Notes under the pieces: generated by a model
The model's input: the letters and a program-made list of their open reading frames with translations, nothing else
Told to the model about the DNA's origin: nothing
Database searches by the model: none
Assembly (NCBI RefSeq): GCF_023703085.1
Contig: NZ_JAMQJY010000004.1
Coordinates: forward strand, 1 to 64,000
DNA length: 64,000 bases
Source: Alkalicoccobacillus plakortidis
GTDB taxonomy: Bacteria > Bacillota > Bacilli > Bacillales > Bacillaceae_D
Reading direction: 5' to 3'
Shown: positions 17,883 to 26,768 of the stretch, piece after piece
Position numbering within the stretch: the first letter of the stretch is position 1
Layout: each line of letters starts with the position of its first letter
Made by a program: the position numbers and the translations under genes

Positions 17883-18305
17883 GTGAGAAATTTTAATAGT
17901 GATTTATCGTACATGATTCAGCAGATTAATCATTCAATGGAACAAATGATTAATGAAAGACTTGAGAGTGAAGGTGTAAGTACTTCTCAAGCACGTGTTC
18001 TTTATCACCTTTATACGACAGAAGGGTCAAATCAAAGAGAAATTCAAACTAGTTTATCTATAAAGTCATCTTCATTAACAAAACTGATTGATATTCTTGA
18101 AAAGAAGCAGTTAGTCATAAGAAAAGAAAGTCCGAATGATTCTAGAGTAAAGCTTATTTTTTTGACGGAAAAAGGTAAAGAAAAAGAGAAGCGTTTATGG
18201 CAGTTAAGAGAAGAAACAGAAACATTCTTATCTCAATCATTAACACCAGAACAGAAAGATAAGTTGATTGAATACTTAGGAGAAATAAAAGGCACATTAA
18301 ATTGA
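17883..18305 (+). CDS. MarR-family regulator (copy 1)
   Basis: A 140-aa MarR winged-helix protein: QARVLYHLYTTEGSNQREIQ, recognition helix region SLTKLIDILEKKQLV, then the wing with the conserved DSRVKLIFLTEKG. GTG start with AGGGAGGTG upstream. A 30-bp perfect palindrome lies between this gene and the pentapeptide gene and is its probable operator. The same gene recurs at 43026 with two residue changes (GE to AT near the C-terminus). Confidence 0.9.
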   Translation: MRNFNSDLSYMIQQINHSMEQMINERLESEGVSTSQARVLYHLYTTEGSNQREIQTSLSIKSSSLTKLIDILEKKQLVIRKESPNDSRVKLIFLTEKGKEKEKRLWQLREETETFLSQSLTPEQKDKLIEYLGEIKGTLN

Positions 18306-18336
18306 TGTCTAGTAGGATAACATGTACTATGTTAAT

Positions 18337-18366
18337 ATTATAGTTAGTTAGCTAACTAACTATAAT
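18337..18366. promoter_or_regulatory. 30-bp perfect palindrome, probable MarR operator
   Basis: Each half is CTAACTAACTATAAT read outward from the centre at 18351/18352. The right end, TATAAT, looks like a -10 box, so a bound regulator would block the promoter of the pentapeptide gene. The identical palindrome is kept in the second cassette copy (43480-43509), although bases just beside it differ. Confidence 0.7.
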
Positions 18367-18393
18367 TAAAAATCTTAAATAGAAGGTGTTAAT

Positions 18394-19029
18394 ATGAAAA
18401 TAGACCAACCTAAAATTTCAAATGAATTAACGACAAAGAGCTTTCAAGATATTTTTTACGAAGAAGACCCACATTTAAGTTATGGTTTGGTTTCCGAATC
18501 ATCCTTTGATTCTGAAGATATGGACAGAGTTCATCTAAATAATATGATGATTAAGAACTCCACCTTTCAAAATACGATTTTTACAAATATTAATATTACC
18601 GATGTTCATTTTGAAAACTGTGATTTTTCAAATGCTGACTTGACCAGCGCAAGTATCCATAGAGCTACATTTAAAAATTGCAAATTATTAGGGGTTAAAT
18701 TTACAGAGTCAAGTTTTGGTAATGTATCGTTTAAGGGTTCAGTGTTGACACTATGTGAGTTCGGGCACTCGAAGTTAAAACAAGTCATATTTGAAAGTAG
18801 TTTATTAAAAAATGCAGATTTTTATGATTGTAAGTTAACAAAAATAAAGTATGAACAATGCAATATTGATGGGGCAAGTTTTGACCGTACACCATTAAAA
18901 GGAATAGATATAAGTCGTTCTGAATTTGAGACTATAACTGTATCCATTGAGGAATTAAAAGGGTGTATAGTCTCCACTCATCAAGCCATGATGTTTGCAA
19001 CTTTAATGGGGTTAGTGATAAAGGAATAA
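18394..19029 (+). CDS. Pentapeptide-repeat protein (copy 1)
   Basis: A 211-aa protein made almost entirely of pentapeptide repeats of the A(D/N)LXX type (FSNADLTSASIHRATFKNC, LLKNADFYDCKL, IDGASFDRT). Such right-handed beta helices can mimic DNA; the length equals that of Qnr-like gyrase-protecting proteins. Whether it protects gyrase is unknown. It is transcribed from a promoter within the palindrome behind a MarR gene, which fits an inducible resistance or stress module. Nine residues differ from the copy at 43537. Confidence 0.85.
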   Translation: MKIDQPKISNELTTKSFQDIFYEEDPHLSYGLVSESSFDSEDMDRVHLNNMMIKNSTFQNTIFTNINITDVHFENCDFSNADLTSASIHRATFKNCKLLGVKFTESSFGNVSFKGSVLTLCEFGHSKLKQVIFESSLLKNADFYDCKLTKIKYEQCNIDGASFDRTPLKGIDISRSEFETITVSIEELKGCIVSTHQAMMFATLMGLVIKE

Positions 19030-19041
19030 ATGGACATGAGG

Positions 19042-19115
19042 GTGGAGGTTCGACTTCTATCAACCGCATATTTTTAAATAAGAAGTACCAATGTTTAAGG
19101 GACTTTGGTACTTTT
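19042..19115 (+). repeat. att7: partial core and terminator, no leader
   Basis: Only the 3' part remains: GTGGAGGTTCGAC, two base changes, then CAACCGCA (19042-19068). The terminator at 19087-19115 is ACCAATG, loop, CTTTGGT. It starts 12 bp after the pentapeptide stop codon. The truncation point (GTGGAGG) is the same as in att16. Confidence 0.75.
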
Positions 19116-19224
19116 CATTGTTGAGAATAGATATATGTGGGTAATATGATTAAAAATGTACCCCTAATTTATAAAAATTTCAGGGGTACAATATTTTTAG
19201 CAATTTATGAATCCTAATAATTAT

Positions 19225-20238
19225 CTACCTGTTTGCACTAAGTGCTAACAAGCTTTTCAGGTTATGATCAATGAATTTATTATCAGCATCGTTAATCCCA
19301 CGACCGGCGAAATGCCCCCAAATTGATTCAATAGGCAAGTAGGCACTATTTGGTATATGCTTAGCCTCATACTCGTTATCGTCAGCAGTACAGAATAAGT
19401 CGGTTTTAGCTGGCATGACATATGCATGAGCTTTGATATGACTAAGTGCTTCTTCAAAGTTTCCTTTGTAGATAGGATTATCACTAATATCTGCGTTCTG
19501 TCCTGTCCATAACATAGTTAGGAAATTGTGAGGATTCATTTTCATAAAGCTATCTTCTAAGATTCCTCCTACAAAATCTTCTATTGATTCACATCCCAAC
19601 TCACGGTATAGCTCTTCTCTAAAAAATGCCTGTGATAAACCCCATCCTGCATAAACACTACCGACAGTGCGCATGTTTTCAGAAGTCAACTGATTTAATT
19701 TATCCGAAGGAACAGAAGCCGTAAGTGATGCTTTTAAGCCATTTAAGACCACATAATTATGCGACCACGTTTTAGCAGCACCGCAAAAAGGTGCAATTCG
19801 TTCGACCATGTCAGGATAAATGGCTCCCCATTGATAGGATTGAAGACCACCCATTGACCACCCTAGAACAAGAGAAATTTTCTTTATGCCGAATTTCTCT
19901 GTTACCAATTGGTGTTGAAGTACAACATTATCATAGATAGATACCTTAGGAAAATTATCCATATCATATGGGGCAGGTGTATTACTAGGAGACGAAGATA
20001 AACCATTTCCTAAGAGATTAGGAACAATAATGAAATATTTATCCGGATCTAGAGCCATTCCACTTCCAATTAGCCATTCGTTTTGATCATGCTGATCTCC
20101 TAAAGCAGTCGGAAAGATAATGACATTATTTTTATGCTCATTCAACTTTCCGTACGTTTTATAAGCGAGAATAGCATTGGGTAACCTTTCTCCTGATTGT
20201 AAAGTTACGTTCCCAAGATTAAAAATATCGTAATTCAT
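19225..20238 (-). CDS. Alpha/beta hydrolase of the homoserine O-acetyltransferase (MetX) family
   Basis: A 337-aa protein with the nucleophile elbow GWSMGG (about residues 126-131) and a MetX-like N-terminus (SGERLPNAILAYKTYGKL, then LGDQHD). The acid and base are likely in the C-terminal KTDLF and WGHFAG segments. MetX enzymes acetylate homoserine, but this subgroup includes hydrolases of unknown substrate. RBS AAGGGAG precedes ATG. It diverges from a LysR gene with two matched LysR boxes between them, so it is probably the regulated target. Confidence 0.8.
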   Translation of the reverse strand: MNYDIFNLGNVTLQSGERLPNAILAYKTYGKLNEHKNNVIIFPTALGDQHDQNEWLIGSGMALDPDKYFIIVPNLLGNGLSSSPSNTPAPYDMDNFPKVSIYDNVVLQHQLVTEKFGIKKISLVLGWSMGGLQSYQWGAIYPDMVERIAPFCGAAKTWSHNYVVLNGLKASLTASVPSDKLNQLTSENMRTVGSVYAGWGLSQAFFREELYRELGCESIEDFVGGILEDSFMKMNPHNFLTMLWTGQNADISDNPIYKGNFEEALSHIKAHAYVMPAKTDLFCTADDNEYEAKHIPNSAYLPIESIWGHFAGRGINDADNKFIDHNLKSLLALSANR

Positions 20239-20310
20239 TGTATAGTATCTCCCTTCAATATAAAAGAAACGTGAAACTGTTTCTTGTAATGAGTATATAG
20301 CTGTGTTACC

Positions 20311-20357
20311 TTCAATAAAAGTGAATGTAAATCAAAGTTATCTTCAATAAAAATGAA
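20311..20357. promoter_or_regulatory. Two LysR-type boxes between divergent genes
   Basis: TTCAATAAAAGTGAA (20311-20325) and TTCAATAAAAATGAA (20343-20357) each have TTCA/TGAA dyad ends (T-N11-A type). Their centres are 32 bp apart, three helical turns. This is a usual arrangement for LysR recognition and activation sites. Confidence 0.65.
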
Positions 20358-20378
20358 AGTAGAAAGGAAGAGAGAGTA

Positions 20379-21284
20379 TTGGAAATTCGACAATTGAATA
20401 CGTTTCGTACAGTTGCGTCTACTTTGAATTTTAGTCGTGCAGCTGAATCACTCAACTATGTTCCTTCTAATGTAACGATGCAAATTAAAGCCTTAGAGGA
20501 TGAACTCGGTGTTCGTCTTTTTGATCGTTTAGGTAAGCAACTAGTTCTTACGACAGCAGGTAAACGTTTCTTAATTCATATTCAAAGCGTTCTTGATAAA
20601 TTGGAGGAAGCTCGAAGTGTTGTTCATAATAGCGAAAATTTAACTGGTACACTAACAATAAGTGCCAATGAAGTCTTGTGCGCATATAGACTCCCGGCTG
20701 TATTTCAATTATTTCGTTCGCGCTTTCCTGGAGTGAGACTCATCTTTCGTTCTGTTCCAAATCAGCAACTCAAACAAACGCTTTTTGATGGTGATGCGGA
20801 CGTGGTTTTCATTTTAGACGAACCTGTTCTATCAACAGGTCTTACAGTTGAACCTTTACTGGAAGAACATTTTGGATTTTTTGTGGCTCCTGACCATCCT
20901 CTCTTAAAACTACCTTTGTTAAGACTTGAAGATTTTCATGAAGAAGTATTTCTCGTCAATGAAAAGGGATGTACGTATCGAAACATGTTTGATCGATCAT
21001 TTGAGCAAAAGGGAATGGATAGTATTACGTATTTAGAATTCCAAAATGCTGAAGCTATCAAACAATGCGCAATTACTGGGATAGGAATTGCCTTTCTTCC
21101 CATGAAAACTGTGGAAGTCGAAATAGAACGTGGGCAACTTGTATCACTGCCATGGAATATTCCGGACTTACATGTATATACACAGATGTTATGGCATAAA
21201 GACAAGTGGCTCTCACCCATAATCTCTGCCTTCATAGATGCGACAAGAGAGGGTATAGTTATGACAGAGAATAGAAACGTCTAG
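20379..21284 (+). CDS. LysR-family transcriptional regulator
   Basis: A 301-aa protein. The N-terminal HTH starts MEIRQLNTFRTVASTLNFSR and continues AAESLNYVPSNVTMQIKALE; the effector domain spans about residues 90-290 (LTGTLTISANE, GDADVVFIL). TTG start with AAAGGAAG 8 nt upstream. It diverges from the MetX-like hydrolase, its likely target; the effector cannot be told. Confidence 0.9.
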   Translation: MEIRQLNTFRTVASTLNFSRAAESLNYVPSNVTMQIKALEDELGVRLFDRLGKQLVLTTAGKRFLIHIQSVLDKLEEARSVVHNSENLTGTLTISANEVLCAYRLPAVFQLFRSRFPGVRLIFRSVPNQQLKQTLFDGDADVVFILDEPVLSTGLTVEPLLEEHFGFFVAPDHPLLKLPLLRLEDFHEEVFLVNEKGCTYRNMFDRSFEQKGMDSITYLEFQNAEAIKQCAITGIGIAFLPMKTVEVEIERGQLVSLPWNIPDLHVYTQMLWHKDKWLSPIISAFIDATREGIVMTENRNV

Positions 21285-21402
21285 TAAATAAATGTAGTAG
21301 ATAAGGGCGAATGATTTTATTGTATTTATAATTAATGTTCGTTTTAGAATGTTGAATATAATTACATGAGTCTCGGAGTGTTAAGAAATAAGGGGCTTTT
21401 AG

Positions 21403-21597
21403 ATTCACCAATTCTTCGCCACGATATTTGAAAATAGGCGATCTAACATGAAAGTGGCGCGCATGTTTGCAGGAGATAACATTTTTCCACGACATTGAGG
21501 GCTTAGTGAAGTTAAACCGTGGAGGTTCGACTCCTCTCAAACGTATACAAATAAATTAAGTAAGTACCTTAGCGATAAGAGCTTTGGTGCTTTTATT
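21403..21597 (+). repeat. att8: leader B, degenerate core, weak terminator
   Basis: Leader B (TTCACCAATTC, TTCGCCACG) has an internal deletion of about 20 bp between GGCGC and GCATG. The core 21495-21545 is haplotype II with substitutions and ends AAACGTA instead of AACCGCA. The terminator at 21565-21597 is weakly paired. This is an ageing copy. Confidence 0.82.
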
Positions 21598-21704
21598 TTA
21601 GGTAAACACGATTACATTAAAAAAGCTAAGTGATGTATTGCCTCACTTAGCTTTTTATAATGTCCTTAACCTTAAAAATGGATTGATATATTAGAACTTT
21701 ATTT

Positions 21705-22154
21705 TTAGACTAGACTATTCAAGAATTGACTTGCGTCGCTGTTGAATTTCCACATTACGCCGAACTTGTCTATTAGCATGCCAAAACTAGATGACCATGG
21801 TACAGAAGAGATTGGCATTATAATTGTTCCGTCTTTAGAGAGGTTTTCAAAGTACAATTTGTTCGTTTCTTGTTCTCCATCAATTACGCTAATAATAACA
21901 TTCGTTCCTTTTGTTACTTCACCTGTTACAGCTTGCATAGAAGGTAATACATCAGAAATCATTAATATGTTTTCAGAAAACTCAATGCGAGATTCCATAA
22001 TCATGCCTTGTTCTTCTAAAGAAAGTGGTGCAGATGGATTTTGAGGAAGTGCACCAAAGCTGACCTTTTTTACTGTTCCTTGTAATGCTGTTTCATAAAA
22101 TTCTAACGCTTCTTGTGCATTGCCATTGAATTGTAGGTATGCGATTGCTTTCAT
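21705..22154 (-). CDS. VOC/PhnB-like protein
   Basis: A 149-aa protein from ATG at 22154, which has AAGGAGG upstream. AIAYLQFNGNAQEALEFYETAL and the C-terminal FGMLIDKFGVMWKFN are typical of the PhnB/3-demethylubiquinone methyltransferase-like branch of the VOC superfamily. Substrate unknown. It diverges from a WYL-domain regulator, a common pairing in Bacillaceae, and is probably controlled by it. Confidence 0.85.
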   Translation of the reverse strand: MKAIAYLQFNGNAQEALEFYETALQGTVKKVSFGALPQNPSAPLSLEEQGMIMESRIEFSENILMISDVLPSMQAVTGEVTKGTNVIISVIDGEQETNKLYFENLSKDGTIIMPISSVPWSSSFGMLIDKFGVMWKFNSDASQFLNSLV

Positions 22155-22234
22155 ATGTTGTTGCCTCCTTATTGGTATATCAGTAGTATAATAAAGGATA
22201 GGTGACAACTGTATGTCGTATATGGGAGCGTGTT

Positions 22235-23152
22235 ATGCAAAAAATTGAACGACTTATTTCAATTGTTATGATATTGCTACAAAAAGACGTAGTTTCAGCG
22301 TCAGAGTTCAGTCGTCTTTTTGATGTAACAAAACGAACAATACAACGTGATATGGAAACATTAAGTTATGCCAACATCCCTATTTATGCAAAACATGGTC
22401 ATGAGGGCGGATATGCACTTATGGAAGAATACAAATTCGACAAACGTTTATTGACTCACAAAGACATTGAGAATATCACTGTAGCTTTAGATGGATTTGA
22501 ACAGTTGACAACAAATGCTGACATACAAATGACCATACAAAAAATTAGAGGAATGAGTCATGTAGATGTAATACCTAAACTTTATCTATCTTTTTATAAT
22601 TGGGTAGGAAGAAACCAATTACATGATGAATTGTCATTTATCATTGATGCAATTGAAAATCATTGGTTATTGGATTTTGAATATGTGGATCAAAAAGGAA
22701 ACATAACGCATAGAGTCGTCGAACCTTATAAGTTACAGCTAATTGAGATGAACTGGTACTTATTAGGATATAGTTTAGAGCGTGAAGCCTATCGAACATT
22801 CAAATTAACGAGAATAACAGATATAGGGAAGAAAGGCTTTTTTACACCTAGACCAGAGCAAGAAGCCATTAAAGAAAAAGATGAAAAACGACCCGTTGTA
22901 AAACCTACTATGACAAATGTGAAATTACAAATAGATATTAGTGTTAGAGATCAATTTATTGAAAGGTATGGAAGACAATCTGTAGTAAAAAAGACTAAAA
23001 GGATTTACATGGTCAACATTAAATTACCTGAAAATCAATTTGCTTATCAGTTTCTCTCAGGTTTCGGTAACAAAGTAAAAATTATTGAACCAAAAGGTTA
23101 TATTGATAAATATGTATCCTTTTTTAAGGAAGCATTAAAGCTTTATCAGTAA
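22235..23152 (+). CDS. YafY-type HTH/WYL-domain transcriptional regulator
   Basis: A 305-aa protein. The HTH is near residues 5-60 (SASEFSRLFDVTKRTIQRDMETL). The WYL domain is near 140-210 and includes the region of the name-giving motif as NWYLLG and YRTFKLTRI. A C-terminal domain follows. ATG at 22235 with GGGAG upstream; the longer frame from 22202 lacks an RBS. The ligand is unknown. Confidence 0.85.
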   Translation: MQKIERLISIVMILLQKDVVSASEFSRLFDVTKRTIQRDMETLSYANIPIYAKHGHEGGYALMEEYKFDKRLLTHKDIENITVALDGFEQLTTNADIQMTIQKIRGMSHVDVIPKLYLSFYNWVGRNQLHDELSFIIDAIENHWLLDFEYVDQKGNITHRVVEPYKLQLIEMNWYLLGYSLEREAYRTFKLTRITDIGKKGFFTPRPEQEAIKEKDEKRPVVKPTMTNVKLQIDISVRDQFIERYGRQSVVKKTKRIYMVNIKLPENQFAYQFLSGFGNKVKIIEPKGYIDKYVSFFKEALKLYQ

Positions 23153-23185
23153 GCGACCAAATTACTTTGGTAGCTGTTTTTATCT

Positions 23186-23753
23186 CTAATAGTTGATTAG
23201 ACGCCCATTATCATTCCAAAGACCATAAAGTTTGTTTTCTCTTGTATTTTTTATAAACTTATCTAGTCTTTTATAGTAAATATCAGGGGTATCTTTATAA
23301 CTTTGTATCGTATCAATTCTAATTCGTATATAGAGTTCAGGAAGATGAGTAAAATTTTTGTATACTTCTTTGTCCGTTTTTATAAACGTGTTAATCTCTT
23401 TATCTATGATGAAAGATTCGGGGCTCATGTCAGGAAGAACAAGCAGCCCTCTTTCTTTCATTAAGCCTAATTTGCTTAAGCGCCTTACTCTTTCCTTATT
23501 TAATTGTCCAATTACTTTTTTTCTTTCGTGGAGAAAGCCTTTGAGCCAATTCGGTGTCTGAGATTTTTTTCTTAATGCCATCGATCCAACCAAAACATAA
23601 AGCTTCTTCTACGGCATCTAGATATAGAAGGGTATTTGGTTGTTCCGTCATACTAACAATAACCCAACAATATTCATCCTTAGATGAATGTTCCTCAAAC
23701 CAATCTCTTAATTCTTGTCGGTTTTGTAAAGTAAGCAGATTTTTAATTTCCAT
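23186..23753 (-). pseudogene. YdeI/OmpD-associated-type protein, frameshifted
   Basis: From ATG at 23753 (RBS GAGAGGAGT) the protein reads MEIKNLLTLQNRQELRDWFE, DAVEEALCFGWIDG and SPRKKKSNW, then stops near 23496. The neighbouring frame continues QLNKERVRRLSKLGLM to 23186. Family members read SNW-x-QLNKERV through this point, so an indel at about 23505 splits one gene of about 188 codons. YdeI-type proteins have an unsettled role in stress or bacteriocin protection. Confidence 0.75.
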
Positions 23754-23985
23754 GTTTTTTACTCCTCTCAACTCTTGATTTACAGCAGAATATAGACTAT
23801 ATAGTATTAATCCCCGTATTTAAAATATAGTAGGCAGATAGATATATATATAGTTACCATTAAAGATTTAAAAACAAATGAAATTATAGTGTACGGTATA
23901 TCTGTATTATAATTCATGGTTCGGATTTTTAAATGGGTAATATTTACAGGCGGGTTTTTATTAGCGTAATATCAGAGGAATTAAG
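23754..23985. other. Intergenic, no gene
   Basis: AT-rich promoter region of the YdeI-like gene followed by the approach to the att9 leader. GTTCGGATTTTTAAATGGG at 23919 may be a trace of the TTCG arm of the usual inverted repeat. Confidence 0.35.
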
Positions 23986-24198
23986 GTTCACCATTTCTTC
24001 ACCACGATATTTGAAAATGGGCGTTTCGATATGAAAATGGTGCAAATGAGTGCAAGTAGTGTGCGTGCTTGTAGGAGATAACATGTATGCACCCGATTGA
24101 GGGCTTAGTGAGGTTAAACCCGTGGAGGTTCGAGTCCTCCGGGCCGCATATAGTTTTAAACTACTAATACCAAGGCTTCTAGAGCTTTGGTATTTTTT
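23986..24198 (+). repeat. att9: leader B, chimeric core, terminator
   Basis: Leader B (TTCACCATTTC, TTCACCACG) ends with an unusual ATGCACCCGA. The core 24097-24148 starts as haplotype II (GGCTTAG, GAGG) and ends as haplotype I (CCCG, TTCGAGTCC). Its acceptor strand is CCGGGCCGCA instead of TCTCAACCGCA. The terminator is 24169-24198. Confidence 0.88.
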
Positions 24199-24569
24199 GT
24201 TCTACAAAAGAAGTTGCTAGTCTCATTACAGTACTGGAGTAAGAATTATATAGAAAATGCTTTGATTTTCTTTCTTGAAATTTTAAAAAACAGCTACTCT
24301 AGAGCAACTGGTTTACATACGAATCTCTTTCTATTAAGAGGTTGGAGGGGAAAGTGCATAAGTAGTAACGTACAAAACATATAGTATGCTTCAGTTTTAA
24401 TTTTATACGTTATTTTTGGCAGTACTCATTTTTATTCAAATATTAAAGTCTCTATTTGATTCATTATGCAAAAGTTAAAAAGAACAAAACTCCTCAATTT
24501 ACATATAACTGAATATTTTAATGAATACAGCTTAAACTTTACATATCAGAACAGAAAAGGGGCGTCTAA
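24199..24569. other. Intergenic region before the Mn catalase gene
   Basis: No supported gene. Two short frames here (from 24187 and 24466) have no RBS and no family resemblance, and one starts within the att9 terminator. The region probably holds the catalase promoter, perhaps sporulation-specific, but no clear box can be assigned. Confidence 0.4.
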
Positions 24570-25427
24570 ATGTATTATTACAAGGAAGAACTTATTAATA
24601 TTGTTAAACCTGCTCAACCCGATCCTGCTGCTGCCAAAGTATTGCAGGAGATACTTGGAGGACATTATGGGGAGATGCGTACTATGATGCAATATTTCTT
24701 TCAAAGCTCTAATTTTAGAGGGAAAGAAAAACAATTTAAAGATCTAATACGTGGCGTTTTTCTTGAAGAGATCGCGCACGTTGAGCTCGTTCAAAATACA
24801 ATTAACGCTTTATTAGATGAATCAGGTGCAAGTGGAGTAGGGAGTCAGGCTGATGACGGTGCTCCACTGGATGATGCTATAAAGCAAGAAGCTAATCCTC
24901 ACCATTACATAATTGGAGCTCAGGCATCTCTTCCAGTGGATGCTGCGGGAAACCCTTGGAATGGGTCTTGGGTCTATAGTCATGGTAATCTTGTTGCTGA
25001 TTTATTGAATAATGTTGTTTTGGAATCTACAGGTGTTTTACAAAAAACAAGGATTTATGAGATGAGTAGTAATCCAACATTCCGAGAAACGCTTGGTTTC
25101 TTAATTGTACGTGATAATGCCCATCAAAATGCATTTGCGAAAGCACTTGAAACATTAGGCGTTGAGTGGGGTAAGTTGTTCCCAGTTCCGAACTATGATA
25201 TCAACAAATATCCAGAGTGTAGAAGATTTGTTGATCTTGGATATCATAATGTTCAATTCAATTTTCGATTGGATGAGACAAGAATGGCTGAGATTCTACA
25301 CGGACAAACACCTAGTAGAAATGGTGGTGAATTTTCTGTCACTCCTCCACCTGAGGGTTTCCCAGTACCAGAGCTATCTGATATGCCAAACGAGCACAGT
25401 CCAGGTCTTAATGACTTAAATAATTAA
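24570..25427 (+). CDS. Manganese (non-haem) catalase
   Basis: A 285-aa ferritin-like protein with the dimanganese ligand pattern: Glu in HYGEMRTMMQY (about residue 35), Glu and His in LEEIAHVE (about 66-70), a second Glu in NNVVLEST and His in RDNAHQNAF. It breaks down hydrogen peroxide; Bacillaceae homologues include spore-coat and stress proteins. RBS AAAGGGG before ATG. It is followed by a DUF3231-type gene, which suggests a spore or stress role (inference). Confidence 0.9.
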   Translation: MYYYKEELINIVKPAQPDPAAAKVLQEILGGHYGEMRTMMQYFFQSSNFRGKEKQFKDLIRGVFLEEIAHVELVQNTINALLDESGASGVGSQADDGAPLDDAIKQEANPHHYIIGAQASLPVDAAGNPWNGSWVYSHGNLVADLLNNVVLESTGVLQKTRIYEMSSNPTFRETLGFLIVRDNAHQNAFAKALETLGVEWGKLFPVPNYDINKYPECRRFVDLGYHNVQFNFRLDETRMAEILHGQTPSRNGGEFSVTPPPEGFPVPELSDMPNEHSPGLNDLNN

Positions 25428-25505
25428 GATTTCAGTTTGCTCGTATAGTTATAATTCCAATGGGAACTCTTAATACAGTAAGACAAAATTACATTGGAGG
25501 TACAA

Positions 25506-26015
25506 ATGGGAATCTTAAGCGGTAATCCACAAGACGAACCAATGCATTATGGTGAAGTATTTAGCACTTGGAATTTTGTATTGATGGGGAATAAAGCCAT
25601 TGCCGAAGCGCAAGTTTTATTGAACCATGTAGGAGATCATGACCTAAAAAAACTATTGCAAGAGTCAGTAGAAGCAGGACAAGCCGAAGTAAAAAAAGTA
25701 TCAGATTTATTAAAAGAGAACGGGATTGCCGTTTCACCTTCTGCACCAGAACCACCGGCAGTTGATCTAAATGACATTCCTGTAGGTGCAAGGTTTTTAG
25801 ATCCAGATATCGCTGCATCTGCATCAGAGAAACTCGCAGCAGGTTTAGTAACATGTAGCACAATCATGGGACAATCTATTCGAGAAGACATTGCCATGAT
25901 GTTCGGTCAATTCCATATTAGTAAAGCAGCACTTGGTGCTAAGTACTTAAAGCTAATAAAAGAAAAAGGATGGCTTATACCTCCTCCCCTTCATCAGAGT
26001 CCTAAAGAAAAGTAA
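25506..26015 (+). CDS. DUF3231-like four-helix protein
   Basis: A 169-aa protein from ATG at 25506, chosen because GGAGG is 5 nt upstream. It is mainly helical (FVLMGNKAIAEAQVLLNHV; LKKLLQESVEAGQAEVKKV) with a Pro-rich linker and a second helical half (REDIAMMFGQFHISKAALG). This resembles the DUF3231/CotF-like ferritin-fold group common in spore formers. Its role is unknown. It is probably co-expressed with the Mn catalase 78 bp upstream. Confidence 0.65.
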   Translation: MGILSGNPQDEPMHYGEVFSTWNFVLMGNKAIAEAQVLLNHVGDHDLKKLLQESVEAGQAEVKKVSDLLKENGIAVSPSAPEPPAVDLNDIPVGARFLDPDIAASASEKLAAGLVTCSTIMGQSIREDIAMMFGQFHISKAALGAKYLKLIKEKGWLIPPPLHQSPKEK

Positions 26016-26040
26016 GAGAAGTTCACAGATGTAATCCAGA

Positions 26041-26073
26041 GTGCCAAGGCTAATAGCTTTGGTACTTATTTCG
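26041..26073 (+). terminator. Terminator-like hairpin resembling the att terminator
   Basis: TGCCAAGGCTAATAGCTTTGGTACTTATTT has the same CCAAGGCT...AGCTTTGG pairing as the att terminators but has no core before it. It may be the native terminator of the DUF3231-type gene or the last trace of a lost att copy. Confidence 0.6.
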
Positions 26074-26214
26074 AAATTGTACTTGATACAGCTAAGAAAG
26101 CGGATCATGTTATAGGCATGTATACTGGTCGAGGATACAAATTTGTGGAGGATGTCGATTGGGATACTGCAAATTATCGTGGTATTATTATGAGTAAGAT
26201 AATCAAGAGTTAAG
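26068..26214 (+). pseudogene. C-terminal fragment of a GNAT acetyltransferase
   Basis: In frame with the TAA at 26212-26214 the DNA encodes LDTAKKADHVIGMYTG, RGYKFVEDVDWDTANY and RGIIMSKIIK. This is the pattern of the last strand and helix of GNAT enzymes (LY..GF....W....Y.S..M.K). No N-terminal part or start exists. It begins at the hairpin, so it is a scar of a lost cassette gene. Confidence 0.65.
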
Positions 26215-26327
26215 CTAGAAATATAAGGGCGAATGATTCTATAATTTTTTTACTTAATGTTCGCTTATTGAAATTTGTTAAGATGAGCAAGGAGTCTCCA
26301 AATGGCAAAGAATAAGGATATTTTAGG

Positions 26328-26530
26328 TTCACCAATTCTTCACCACGGTATTTGAAAATGGGCGTTTCGATATGAAAATGGTGCAAATGAGTGCAACTAG
26401 TGTAGGTGTTTGCAGGAGATAACACGTTTCCACGGCATTGAGGGCCTAGTGGGGTTAAACCCGTGGAGGTTCGAGTCCTCTCAACCGCATATCAGTAGTA
26501 CCAAGGCTTTTAGAGCTTTGGTGCTTTTTT
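26328..26530 (+). repeat. att10: leader B, core, terminator
   Basis: Near-consensus copy: TTCACCAATTC, TTCACCACGG, TATGAAAATGGTGC, AGGAGATAACACG, TTTCCACGGCA. The core is 26438-26489, haplotype I; the terminator is 26500-26530. The inverted repeat CGAATGATT...AATGTTCG lies at about 26229-26268. Confidence 0.93.
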
Positions 26531-26562
26531 ATTTTTGGGAATATATAGGTGATTATAGCGTG

Positions 26563-26733
26563 ATTCTTTCCACATTCTTTCCACGCTTGTTTTTTCTATA
26601 TATTTACAAGTGGATGGAATGTTCGGAAATAGCTTTTAACGTTTAACTCGTGGGGAGGTTCGAGTCCTCTCAACCGCATAAGGTTAAACTAATGAATGAA
26701 GAAGTACCAAGGCTTTTAAAGCTTTGGTACTTC
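26563..26733 (+). repeat. att11: right-arm repeats, partial core, terminator
   Basis: ATTCTTTCCAC is repeated in tandem at about 26564-26585 and followed by TATATATTTACAAG and GGAATGTTCGG, as after att1 and att5. About 50 bp later a core remnant begins (TTTAACTCGTGGGGAGG, 26641-26678) with mixed haplotype II and I features. The terminator is 26705-26733. No gene lies between att10 and att11. Confidence 0.82.
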
Positions 26734-26768
26734 TTATATAAACGTAATTGGTTCTCTTAAACTAGTTC

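Noticed and set aside
24187..24687. Two small plus-strand frames before the Mn catalase gene
   Set aside because: One starts in the att9 terminator, the other overlaps the catalase start in another frame. Neither has an RBS or a family.
26410..26646. 78-codon reading frame across att10, and similar frames in other att units
   Set aside because: They read through core and terminator and differ between copies; no conserved peptide is seen.
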